The translations under genes and the position numbers were made by a program. From Bacillus methanolicus (GTDB lineage: Bacteria; Bacillota; Bacilli; Bacillales; Cytobacillaceae), in the NCBI RefSeq assembly GCF_028888695.1, contig NZ_PNFF01000001.1:877501-941500 (forward strand): a stretch of 64,000 nt of DNA, in the 5' to 3' direction. This document shows positions 51,916 through 60,319 of the stretch, piece after piece (position 1 is the stretch's first letter; each line of letters opens with the position of its first letter). The notes beneath the pieces were generated by a model. The model searched no databases. It saw only the letters and a list, made by a program, of their open reading frames with translations, and was not told where the DNA came from.

Positions 51916-52686
51916 TTAATTTTGAACACTTTGTTTCTCAAAAATGGTAGTTCGATGCTTCATTCTGTAACTGTCATTTTCATTTAGCTGAATGACCTCT
52001 ACTCGATGAAGCAAACGATCCAAAATAGCCATCATGATCCCTTGGTCTCCCATCAATTCACTCCATTCTTCTGGTCCTTTGTTAGAGGTTAGAATAATGG
52101 AGCTACGTTCGTATAGATGGTTTACTAGATGAAAGAACAAATTTGCTTCCCTTTGATCGATAGCCATGTACATTAAATCATCAATAATGACTAAATCTGA
52201 TTCTCTTATTCTTTTAAGCTGGATTTGCGACTTCCTTATATACTCTTCCGTTTTTAATTGGTGTACAAGCTCTCCCATAGTTGAAAAAGCAACCTTATAA
52301 CCCTTATGAATGGCTTCTATCCCTAATCCAATTCCAATATGAGTTTTACCCGCCCCTTGAGGGCCTAATAGAATCAGATTGTATTGTTGCTCTAGCCAAT
52401 TGAGTTCTCTTAATTGGTTTAATTGACGCTTACTAAGAGATTTCTGCTCTTCGATATAAAATTCATCTAATGTCTTTTGATAAGGGAACTGTGCCCATTT
52501 CAATCTCTTTTCCACATTCTTTTCTTCTCTTCGTTTTAACTCATACATTAGGAGCTCCTGTAGAAACTCTTGATAGGTCCACGACATTTTTTCTGCATTA
52601 CGAAGTAACGCGGGCAGTTCATTAGCCGTTTCCGTCATCCGAAGATGGCGGAAATACTCTTGAAGGATCTGTACTGTTTTCGTCAT
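51916..52686 (-). CDS. istB: IS21 helper ATPase IstB
   Basis: A 256-residue AAA+ ATPase that assists IstA. Walker A is LLGPQGAGKTHIGIG, Walker B is LVIIDDLMYM, and an arginine-containing segment follows. It overlaps the istA fragment stop by 4 bases. Probably translated but without a functional partner. Confidence 0.92.
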   Translation of the reverse strand: MTKTVQILQEYFRHLRMTETANELPALLRNAEKMSWTYQEFLQELLMYELKRREEKNVEKRLKWAQFPYQKTLDEFYIEEQKSLSKRQLNQLRELNWLEQQYNLILLGPQGAGKTHIGIGLGIEAIHKGYKVAFSTMGELVHQLKTEEYIRKSQIQLKRIRESDLVIIDDLMYMAIDQREANLFFHLVNHLYERSSIILTSNKGPEEWSELMGDQGIMMAILDRLLHRVEVIQLNENDSYRMKHRTTIFEKQSVQN

Positions 52687-53385
52687 GATGAAGCACCCCC
52701 TAATATCTTGATATAATCATCCATTTCCCTAGTTGCTGCTGTGGCTTTTATTGCCGGGTTGATATTTTTAGGTTCTTGAATTGAATTTGGTTTCGAAGTT
52801 TTTGTTTCTTTTAATCGAGTAAAATGTTGGGCAATATCCCGAAGATCATTGGCACTCCATAACTGATCTTTGATACAAACAGCTAGGGCCTCATCTATAT
52901 CTTGTCGATATTGGGTGATGGCACATTGAATGACTTGTAGTTGGTCCCGAATGTATCTTGGATAACGGATTCCAACCTCATGGATAAACTGCTCTGCTTT
53001 TTCTTGATCCTTAAACTGCCGAATTACGGTTTCTTTGTATGCATGAATTCCTTTTGAGCGATCTCTTGTATGTTGACGGTTCTTTATCAATTCTCCTTTT
53101 CCGTGGCATAGTGGGTGTCTGGCTAAGACTTCTCCATGTGGTTCTCTTCTTATGATGAGCTCTTCCTCTTGGGTTTCTACATACACCGTATTGTCTCCCC
53201 TTGGGCGATAAGTCCCTAATGGAAGAGAATAACGATTGGATTTATATTTTATAACGTTGTCCTTATGAACTGTTCTTGGTATACTTGATACAAGAGTGTT
53301 CTCAAAAGAGAGCAGGGAAGAGACTGGTTTTAAGTGTTGCTTTTCGAGGGCGTGCACTTCTACCGGTCTTTTTTTCGTTGTATGA
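52683..53385 (-). pseudogene. istA: IS21 transposase IstA, C-terminal fragment
   Basis: Only the C-terminal region remains (TTKKRPVEVHALEKQHLKP, YKSNRYSLPLGTY). The helix-turn-helix and the DDE catalytic core are missing. The first residues of the open frame come from the neighbouring element. Not functional. Confidence 0.88.
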
Positions 53386-53389
53386 TGTA

Positions 53390-53816
53390 CATTGAAATTG
53401 GAAAAACACACTTAGCCACCGCTATTGGTATTGCAGCAGCCAAAAAGCGAACTAGTACTTATTTTATCAAGTGCAATGAATTGATCTTACAATTGAAGAA
53501 AGCAAAAATGGAAAATAGATTAGAAAACCGATTGAAGCACTATGGCAAATACAAGTTATTAATCATTGACGAAATCGGTTATCTTCCAATCGACAAAGAA
53601 GATGCTAAGTTGTTCTTTCAGTTGATCGTTTTACGGTATGAGAAAAAGAGTACCATCCTCACAACAAACGCCAATTTTAAAGTATGGGATGAGGTATTCC
53701 AAGATTCCAAATTAGCAAATGCCATATTAGATCGTGTATTGCATCACGCAACGGTCGTCAATATAATTGGCGATTCCTATCGAATTAAAAATCATTTAGA
53801 AAAAGAAAATGAGTAA
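53390..53816 (+). pseudogene. IS21 helper ATPase IstB, N-terminally truncated, second element
   Basis: The frame begins inside Walker A (GKTHLATAIGIAAAKKR) and continues through Walker B (KYKLLIIDEIGYLPID) to a normal end. The roughly 100 N-terminal residues are gone. It differs in sequence from the istB at 51916, so it comes from another IS21-type element. An IS21-like end with TGTACAT repeats follows at about 53819-53850. Confidence 0.85.
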
Positions 53817-53922
53817 AAATGTACATCCTTAAACAGTCAAAAGTGTACATGTTTAAGTTGACATTTACACTCTGAATATACTATTAATGCATGAAATATA
53901 AAAAATAAATGGAGGGAACAAA

Positions 53923-54174
53923 ATGAGTTCATATCGATATGATGAGTATGATGAGTATGATGAGAATGTAAATGTAAATAAAATTAAAAATAAGAATGAT
54001 AATGATAATGAAAATGATACTGAGTTGAAGAATAAGAACTATGCTAGTATCAATCACAGTGGAAACATCAAAAATCATATTAATCTTTCTCAAAAAGTTA
54101 AACAAGATGCAGAAAATGAAGCTGAAAACGAAGCAAAAGCAAAAAATGACTTAGAAATAGAAGATGATTATTAA
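53923..54174 (+). CDS. Low-complexity Asp/Asn/Glu-rich protein
   Basis: An 83-residue protein with repeats (DEYDEYDEN, then KNDNDNENDTE) and an internal NYASINHSGNIKNHINLSQ segment. ATGGAGGGAAC precedes the ATG. The DNA is itself repetitive (GATGAGTATGATGAG). Possibly a spore or surface structural protein; that is inference from composition. Confidence 0.6.
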   Translation: MSSYRYDEYDEYDENVNVNKIKNKNDNDNENDTELKNKNYASINHSGNIKNHINLSQKVKQDAENEAENEAKAKNDLEIEDDY

Positions 54175-54249
54175 AATATGAAAACTGCTACTAAAATGTG
54201 ATAGTACTTATCTCAATTTAGTAGCAGTCTATTCTTAAAGTGGGGATAT

Positions 54250-54513
54250 ATGATGGAAAAATTAAACAATAGTCGCCCTTCTGAAAATCTAAGAAATTTG
54301 TCTTCACCGGATAAAATTTCTTCAGTTGAGATTCAGTCGAATCAATCACAAGTCGCTCATAGTGGTAATTCGGATGTTAATGTCCACGTAAATATTCAAG
54401 TTGATGTAACTCCGATTGCATTTGCCGTTCTATATTCATTATTAGCCACAAAACAACTATCAAATGAGGAATTTGAATTAGCTCTTAAGAAATTAGAAAA
54501 GTTTAAATCCTGA
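54250..54513 (+). CDS. Small protein with HSGN and alternating-valine segment
   Basis: An 87-residue protein. QVAHSGNSDVNVHVNIQVDV is a beta-prone alternating stretch, followed by a hydrophobic segment (VTPIAFAVLYSLLAT) and a charged helical tail. It shares the HSGN motif with the preceding gene. GTGGGGATAT precedes the ATG. A coat or assembly role is possible but unproven. Confidence 0.6.
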   Translation: MMEKLNNSRPSENLRNLSSPDKISSVEIQSNQSQVAHSGNSDVNVHVNIQVDVTPIAFAVLYSLLATKQLSNEEFELALKKLEKFKS

Positions 54514-54627
54514 TAAGAAATCTTATCCTATAAAAGTAATGAAAATATCATGATTGGGACATACCTGAAAAATACAGAGAAATGATCTTAGTCGACACTA
54601 TATAAACATCATGTAATGTAAAAAAAC

Positions 54628-54661
54628 AAGGAAAGACCGCAGAGCATCGCGGTCTTTCCTT
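54628..54661. terminator. Bidirectional terminator, end of hxl operon
   Basis: A perfect 13-bp stem, AAGGAAAGACCGC/GCGGTCTTTCCTT, with an 8-base loop, A-run on the left and T-run on the right. Confidence 0.9.
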
Positions 54662-54676
54662 TTCTTAATTCCATGC

Positions 54677-55231
54677 CTACTCGAGATTGGCATGTCTTCC
54701 ATACATTGTTTTTGTATCCAAGCCCTTTTTCTCCATGAACCTTAAAATGACTGCATCATAGAACAGTAATAAGGTTTGCTCGAAAAGGGAACCCATTGGT
54801 TGAATTGTTTCTCTGGCTTCTGATTTATCTTTAGGCGAACCTGGCATTTTAATAACGATATCTGCTAATTGCCCAATAGTTGATTCTGGGTTAATCGTTA
54901 CAGCCGCGATGGTACCGCCAATGCTTTTTGCTTTTTGCGCCATGGAAACAAGGCTTTTTGTTTCTCCTGAGCCGGATCCAATAATTAAAATGTCCTCTTT
55001 TTCATAGTTAGGAGTTACGGTTTCGCCAACGACATAGGCATCAATTCCCATGTGCATCATACGCATTGCAAAGGATTTTGCCATAAAACCGGATCTTCCC
55101 GCACCGGCAACGAATACTTTCTTTGATTGAAGAATTCCGTTTACCAGTGCTTCGGCTTGTTCATCGGCGATTTGGTTAACCGAACTGTTTAATTCTTTTA
55201 CGATCTCGGCTAAAAATTCAGTTGTCAGCAT
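54677..55231 (-). CDS. hxlB: 6-phospho-3-hexuloisomerase (PHI)
   Basis: A 184-residue SIS-domain isomerase that turns hexulose-6-phosphate into fructose-6-phosphate, step two of formaldehyde fixation in the ribulose monophosphate pathway. FVAGAGRSGFMAKSFAMRM and ILIIGSGSGETKSLV are the sugar-phosphate-binding motifs; the end is MYGRHANLE. It follows hxlA by 5 bases in one operon. Length typical. Confidence 0.95.
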   Translation of the reverse strand: MLTTEFLAEIVKELNSSVNQIADEQAEALVNGILQSKKVFVAGAGRSGFMAKSFAMRMMHMGIDAYVVGETVTPNYEKEDILIIGSGSGETKSLVSMAQKAKSIGGTIAAVTINPESTIGQLADIVIKMPGSPKDKSEARETIQPMGSLFEQTLLLFYDAVILRFMEKKGLDTKTMYGRHANLE

Positions 55232-55236
55232 GCTGA

Positions 55237-55872
55237 TTACAACCCTTGTTTTACTAATTTATTGATTTTTTCAGCTGCTGCTTTTTTATCTGGTTGGTTA
55301 GCAATACCGCCGCCGACAATAACAAGATCCGGTTCTGCTTTGATAACTTCAGGTAATGTTTCTAATTTGATTCCGCCAGCAATAGCAGTTTTTGCATTTT
55401 TCACGACAGCTTTAATTCTCTTAAGATCATCTAAAGGATTTTTACCTACTGCTTGAAGATCGTATCCAGCGTGTACGCAGATGTAGTCTACGCCCATTTC
55501 ATCCACTTGTTTTGCACGCTCTTCTAAATTTTTAACAGCGATCATGTCAACAAGGATTTTTTTGCCAAGTTTTTTCGCTTCTTCTACAGCACCTTTAATA
55601 GATACATCTTCAGCTGCTGCAAGAATTGTTACGATATCAGCGCCATGCTCAGCTGCTTTAGCAACTTCATATGCTGCAGCATCCATAGTTTTCATGTCAG
55701 CTAAAACTTGTAAATGAGGGAATGCGTCTTTAACTGCTTTTACAGCTTGAAGACCCCAAATTTTAATAACCGGAGTTCCGATTTCTACGATATCGACATA
55801 CTCCTGTACCTCACTTACTACTTGCTTTGCTTCTTCGATGTTTACTAAATCAAGAGCTAATTGTAGTTCCAT
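55237..55872 (-). CDS. hxlA: 3-hexulose-6-phosphate synthase (HPS)
   Basis: A 211-residue TIM-barrel aldolase that joins formaldehyde to ribulose-5-phosphate. MELQLALDLVNIEEAK, VLADMKTMDAAAYE and ADIVTILAAAED are the orotidine-decarboxylase-superfamily motifs with the D-x-K-x-x-D metal site. AAAAGGAGTG precedes the ATG. In methylotrophs it is the entry point of carbon assimilation, otherwise formaldehyde detoxification. No hxlR regulator is adjacent. Confidence 0.97.
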   Translation of the reverse strand: MELQLALDLVNIEEAKQVVSEVQEYVDIVEIGTPVIKIWGLQAVKAVKDAFPHLQVLADMKTMDAAAYEVAKAAEHGADIVTILAAAEDVSIKGAVEEAKKLGKKILVDMIAVKNLEERAKQVDEMGVDYICVHAGYDLQAVGKNPLDDLKRIKAVVKNAKTAIAGGIKLETLPEVIKAEPDLVIVGGGIANQPDKKAAAEKINKLVKQGL

Positions 55873-56005
55873 ACATTATGCACTCCTTTTCAAAATTTTT
55901 AGTTTTATTTTGTTACACTTATGTAACTTAATTTGTACAGGCGGCTGTATTTTATTCCTTCTTTTGCCTGTACACTGTTAATATACTATCTATCAGTTTT
56001 TTTTA

Positions 56006-56188
56006 AAAGTACGCACTTTATTAACACATAGTATAAAAAGTATACTATTAAGAAAAATTACTATGGAAAATGTAAACAAAACATGCAAAAATAGAAATGA
56101 TCATCCATCTCTTTCCATAGACATTTTAAGGTATATTATTTATACTATATATAAAATTGTAACTATAAGATTAATAAGTGCGTACTTA
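56006..56188. promoter_or_regulatory. Shared operator-like elements between hxlA and zwf
   Basis: AAAGTACGCACTTT (56006-56019) and TAAGTGCGTACTTA (56175-56188) contain the same 12-mer in opposite orientations, one facing each divergent gene. Between them lies a perfect palindrome, TAGTATA-AAAAG-TATACTA (56029-56047). A minus-strand -10, TATATT near 55979-55984, may serve hxlA. Confidence 0.55.
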
Positions 56189-56254
56189 CATATAAAAAAT
56201 ATACATATTATACTAATATTTGCCGCAACAAATGTTAATGTGGAGGTATGAAAA

Positions 56255-57709
56255 GTGGATTCGATGACCTTTGTCTTGTTTGGCGCGACAGGGGATTTAG
56301 CTAAAAGGAAAATCTATCCTGCTTTGTATAATTTATTTCTGGATCAAAAAATGCCTCAATCATTTTCCGTCATTGGCCTAGGGCGAAGAGATTGGTCGAA
56401 TGATGAATTTCAGAAGCGCATAGAGCAATCAATAAGGACATTTTCCAGACGCAGCATCATTGATTCATCCAAAATGGAAAAGTTTTTGAGTGCATTTCGT
56501 TTCTTCCGATTAGATGTAAATAATTCTGACGGGTTTAAAGATTTGTTAGAGCTCGTTAAACAACGTGAGGAAGAATTGAATATCCCGGAAAATCGAATGT
56601 TTTACCTTTCTGTTGCTCCAGAATTTATCGGTGTGATTGCCTCGAACATCAAAAAAAGTGGATTAGGCGCCACAAAAGGGTGGAAGCGTCTAGTTATCGA
56701 AAAACCGTTCGGTAATGATTTAAAATCTGCCCAAGAATTAAACGAAACATTAAGAAAAGTTTTTGAAGAAGATGAAATTTATCGGATTGACCATTATCTC
56801 GGTAAACCGATGGTGCAAAACTTGGAAGCCTTGGAATTTGCCAATCCTGTGCTTCAAGCAATATGGAACAACCAATACATTGCCAATGTACAAATTACGG
56901 CTAGTGAGACGGTCGGAGTTGAAGAAAGAGCGGGTTATTATGACCATGCAGGTGCAATTCGCGATATGTTTCAAAATCATATGCTGCAATTATTGATGAT
57001 GACAGCCATGAAAATGCCTGAACAAATCAGCTCAAGAGACATTCGTAATGAAAAGATAAGAGTCATGGAATTTCTTCGGCCATTGCTGAAAGAAGATGTC
57101 GCGAAACATATCGTTCGCGGTCAATACGGCCCTGGGGAAATCAATGGTGAACCAGTTGTTGGATACAGAGAAGAGCCTGGAGTTGATGCTTTTTCAACGA
57201 CCGATACTTTTGTAGCTGCCCGATTATGGATTGATGTTCCTTTTTGGAGCGGGGTGCCATTCTATATCCGTACGGGAAAAAGAATGAGGGAAAAGTGTAC
57301 AAAAATTGTGATTGAATTTAAAAATCCAATGAAGGATTTATATATTAATGATAATATGAAAACGGTTCCAAATCTTTTGGTTATCGAGATCAATCCGAAC
57401 GAAAAAGTTTCTTTCCAATTAAATAGTAAGAATCCTTTAGATGGAAAGATCGAGCCTGTTCAGGTCGACTTCTCGGCCAGAAGGAAAGATGCCCCCGAAG
57501 CCTATGAGATTTTACTATACGATGCTTTGCGCGGCGACTCAACATACTTTGCCCACTGGAAAGAAGTTGAATTATCTTGGAAGTGGGTTCAGCCAATTTT
57601 AGAAGCATTCGAAGAAAATATCGTTCCTCTCCATCACTATCCATCAGGTTCGATGGGACCGGAGGCTTCTCATAAATTATTGGAAGAGGACGGATTTATT
57701 TGGTGGTAG
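56255..57709 (+). CDS. zwf: Glucose-6-phosphate 1-dehydrogenase
   Basis: A 484-residue enzyme making 6-phosphogluconolactone and NAD(P)H. The dinucleotide motif is FGATGDLAKRKIYPALY, and the substrate-site motif YRIDHYLGKPMVQN lies near residue 173. GTG 56255 follows TGGAGGTATG. Beside hxlAB it can run the dissimilatory cycle that oxidises formaldehyde-derived hexose phosphate to CO2. Confidence 0.95.
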   Translation: MDSMTFVLFGATGDLAKRKIYPALYNLFLDQKMPQSFSVIGLGRRDWSNDEFQKRIEQSIRTFSRRSIIDSSKMEKFLSAFRFFRLDVNNSDGFKDLLELVKQREEELNIPENRMFYLSVAPEFIGVIASNIKKSGLGATKGWKRLVIEKPFGNDLKSAQELNETLRKVFEEDEIYRIDHYLGKPMVQNLEALEFANPVLQAIWNNQYIANVQITASETVGVEERAGYYDHAGAIRDMFQNHMLQLLMMTAMKMPEQISSRDIRNEKIRVMEFLRPLLKEDVAKHIVRGQYGPGEINGEPVVGYREEPGVDAFSTTDTFVAARLWIDVPFWSGVPFYIRTGKRMREKCTKIVIEFKNPMKDLYINDNMKTVPNLLVIEINPNEKVSFQLNSKNPLDGKIEPVQVDFSARRKDAPEAYEILLYDALRGDSTYFAHWKEVELSWKWVQPILEAFEENIVPLHHYPSGSMGPEASHKLLEEDGFIWW

Positions 57710-57725
57710 AAAAAATTCATTAATA

Positions 57726-57760
57726 AATGATCCTCGTTTTTTGATCGAGGATCATTTTTA
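57726..57760 (+). terminator. Terminator after zwf
   Basis: AATGATCCTCG pairs with CGAGGATCATT, followed by TTT. The DNA from 57761 to 58040 shows no gene. Confidence 0.88.
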
Positions 57761-58043
57761 TTAAAAATAATAATATTATGTAAACTAAAGGGAAGTGGGT
57801 CATGAAACGAATTTGATACTGAGTAAATAAAGTTTAGTTGAGCATAAATGTTTATATTCAGTCTTTGCTAGAAAAGGAAAAATAATTTTGCGAATTTTAA
57901 AAAAACAAAAAGCGGATTATATGCACTGAACTGCTTTTTTCCGTTATAATTTAAATAAAACATGATGATGTCCGCTATTAGTGCCTGATCAATATTGGAT
58001 AATTTTTTCAATCAAAAATAATTCTCTTTGTAAGTAACTTTTG

Positions 58044-58072
58044 TTGACAATATTAACTGTAAACAATAAAAT
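58044..58072 (+). promoter_or_regulatory. Candidate promoter upstream of IDEAL-domain gene
   Basis: TTGACA (58044-58049), 17 bp, TAAAAT (58067-58072). It would give a leader of about 125 nt. Confidence 0.45.
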
Positions 58073-58203
58073 TACAATTACTTTCTAAAAGTGACACAGA
58101 TTTTTTTTACATTTTCATAGTTTGCTATTTTGGTTTGATGTACGGTGCTATGAACTTTCTGCGATGTCATAAAATAATATATAGTAAGGGACGGTGAAAA
58201 GTA

Positions 58204-58605
58204 ATGTTGATGATGCCTGGCAACAATCGATTGGAAAGCGGAGATTGGGTCAAGGGGAAAACGAGAAACGGTGAACTGATTCGCGGTTATATTGAAAGTG
58301 TAGATTATTTACAAGGGATAGTAAAAGTACATGTGATTGAATCTGATAATAAAAAAACAATTGGAAAAACGGTCGGTGTGTTAATCAATTGGGTTGAAAA
58401 GCTTCCAGTTTCAACTGAAATAAATGAGGAACAAATTTTACAATTAATTGACCTGGCGTTATTAACAAAAGACGAGCAGTGGTTTCATGATTTATCCACA
58501 AAATTAAACTCACATGGAAAAGTTTCCAAGGAGAACGCAAAAAAAAATAATGATTACCCAATCAGTAATACCAGAATTGGGAAATTTGACGCAAAAGGCT
58601 GCTAA
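58204..58605 (+). CDS. IDEAL-domain protein
   Basis: A 133-residue protein. An N-terminal beta-rich segment (SGDWVKGKTRNGELIRGYIE) is followed by the IDEAL-type region LIDLALLTKDEQWFHDLSTK. IDEAL domains in Bacillus occur in regulators such as the ComK/YpiB-type proteins; the function here is unknown. Its last codons form part of the terminator. Confidence 0.72.
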   Translation: MLMMPGNNRLESGDWVKGKTRNGELIRGYIESVDYLQGIVKVHVIESDNKKTIGKTVGVLINWVEKLPVSTEINEEQILQLIDLALLTKDEQWFHDLSTKLNSHGKVSKENAKKNNDYPISNTRIGKFDAKGC

Positions 58606-58635
58606 ACGAATAGCAGCCTTTTGCAGTATTTTTTA
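58592..58635 (+). terminator. Terminator overlapping the IDEAL gene end
   Basis: CAAAAGGCTGCT (58592-58603) pairs with AGCAGCCTTTTG (58612-58623), followed by a T-rich run. Confidence 0.85.
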
Positions 58636-58668
58636 GAAACTTTCAAACCGAGGCTTTTAAAACTTTTC

Positions 58669-59661
58669 TTATAGCTTTACAATGATTCTTCCTCGTGCTT
58701 GTCCTTTTAAGATCGTAGGTAAGTTTTCAGGCAATTCTTCGAGCGTAATTTCTTTTTGAATGTGATCTTCTAGAGCAGCCGGTTTTAAGTCGGAAGACAA
58801 CCGATTCCAAAGCTCTTTTCGGATATCCATCGGGCAATATACAGAATCAATTCCGAGCAAATTGACGCCGCGAAGAATAAATGGAAACACAGTCGTCGGT
58901 ACGTCTGATCCGCCTGTTAATCCACTTACAGCAACAGATCCGCCGTACTGTATTTTACTTAAAACAGAAGCAAGCTGTTCTCCTCCTACAGGATCAATCG
59001 CAGCAGCCCATAGCTGTTTATCTAAAGGTCTAATTTTTCCGCTATACACGTCTTCCCGGGAGAGAATTTCTTTAGCACCGAGCTTATGTAAAAAATCATG
59101 CTCTGAAGCTTTTCCGGTGCTTGCAACGACATCGTATCCTCGATTTGCAAGCATGGATACAGCTAAACTTCCGACTCCACCGGTAGCTCCTGTGACAAGA
59201 ACCTTACCTTTATCAGGTGTTAATCCATTATCTTCGAGTCTCTGAATGGAAAGGGCTGCTGTAAATCCAGCCGTTCCAAATACCATTGCTTCTTTCAATG
59301 TCAAGCCTTTTGGTAAAGGTACAATCCAATCTCCTGGAATGCGGGCATATTCACTGTAGCCCCCAAAATGGGACACACCGATTTCATAACTTGTTGCAAT
59401 GACTTCATCGCCTTCCTTGAAACGAGGATCTTTTGAAGACACTACGACCCCTGCTAAATCAATACCGGGTACAAAAGGATAAGACTTTACAATTTTTCCA
59501 TTCGGAATACTTGCTAAACCATCTTTGTAGTTGATGCCTGAATATGAAACTTTGATTAAAACATCGGCATCCGGCAAGTCATTTAAAGAAATCGTTTTGA
59601 TGCCAACCGAAAAATCATCTTCTGTTTTATTTACCATCAGTGCTTTAAATGATTCGGTCAT
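58669..59661 (-). CDS. YhdH/AcuI-type acryloyl-CoA reductase-like oxidoreductase
   Basis: A 330-residue zinc-independent medium-chain dehydrogenase. SGINYKDGLASIPNGKIVKS and FVPGIDLAGVV near the start and LVTGATGGVGSLAVSMLA (NADPH site) are the family motifs. It reduces activated double bonds; acrylyl-CoA is the known substrate of AcuI. GGAGTTATTTAC precedes the ATG on the minus strand. Confidence 0.9.
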   Translation of the reverse strand: MTESFKALMVNKTEDDFSVGIKTISLNDLPDADVLIKVSYSGINYKDGLASIPNGKIVKSYPFVPGIDLAGVVVSSKDPRFKEGDEVIATSYEIGVSHFGGYSEYARIPGDWIVPLPKGLTLKEAMVFGTAGFTAALSIQRLEDNGLTPDKGKVLVTGATGGVGSLAVSMLANRGYDVVASTGKASEHDFLHKLGAKEILSREDVYSGKIRPLDKQLWAAAIDPVGGEQLASVLSKIQYGGSVAVSGLTGGSDVPTTVFPFILRGVNLLGIDSVYCPMDIRKELWNRLSSDLKPAALEDHIQKEITLEELPENLPTILKGQARGRIIVKL

Positions 59662-59869
59662 GTAAATAACTCCTTTTCTTTTTTAGCAGAATTGGAAAGC
59701 ATGTACTTTGAAAACGGAATATGTAATCCGCTTTCAGTTACATTTTACTACATTTTCAAAAATACTGCTTATGAATAGTAGTTTTATTTTCTGGAGGCAG
59801 ACTATTTGTGATTGTGAATTAATCGTGATATGATTCACATGATCAATAACCATTAAGGGAGATGTTCAT

Positions 59870-60181
59870 ATGGTAAATGAGGTCATTTTGAATGATTTTA
59901 CATTCAAAGTAACTGACTATAAAGAAGAAATTGAGAAAAATAAAAATACTGGTAACGATTTAAGAAAAGTTAGCTTTGATTTTAAAGTCAAAGGTGGAAA
60001 TGAATACCACGAAGTTACTAAGTTTTTATATGAGAATACATTCGATGTAAAAATTCCTGAAAAAAAATTAGAATTTAGAGGAACCATCAACAAATATTTT
60101 ACCTCCCGCGGAGATTTTTCTGATGAAAATTCTGTTGCCGACTTTAAATTAGAATTAATTGAGGTTGACTCAGAAAAGTAG
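59870..60181 (+). CDS. DUF3219 family protein (YkvR-like)
   Basis: A 103-residue beta-rich soluble protein (VILNDFTFKVTDYKEEI, VSFDFKVKGGNEYHEVTKFL). I recognise it as a DUF3219 type of Bacillus; no function known. AAGGGAGATG precedes the ATG. Confidence 0.7.
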   Translation: MVNEVILNDFTFKVTDYKEEIEKNKNTGNDLRKVSFDFKVKGGNEYHEVTKFLYENTFDVKIPEKKLEFRGTINKYFTSRGDFSDENSVADFKLELIEVDSEK

Positions 60182-60193
60182 AAGGCTAATTTA

Positions 60194-60232
60194 AAAAAAG
60201 TCACTCGCCAAATAGGGGTGACTTTTTTTATA
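60194..60232 (+). terminator. Terminator after DUF3219 gene
   Basis: AAAAAGTCAC-TCGCCAAATAGGG-GTGACTTTTTTT. Confidence 0.85.
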
Positions 60233-60319
60233 AATTCCAAACTGCTTAAACGAATCGATTTTCACGAACTTGCCTTTGGAAATACGGAAGTTGTCAGAAT
60301 CCTAAAAGGCTTGAATTCC

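Larger units (their letters stand above)
51903..53385 (-). mobile_element. Truncated IS21-family element
   Basis: It holds a complete istB and only the C-terminal part of istA. Its end carries repeated TTTTGAACACTTT units (about 51894-51934), as usual for IS21 termini. The other end is lost at the junction with a second IS21 fragment near 53390. Confidence 0.8.

Noticed and set aside
53334-53816. A full-length IstB gene starting at 53334
   Set aside because: The first codons come from the neighbouring istA fragment and the Walker A N-terminal half is missing.
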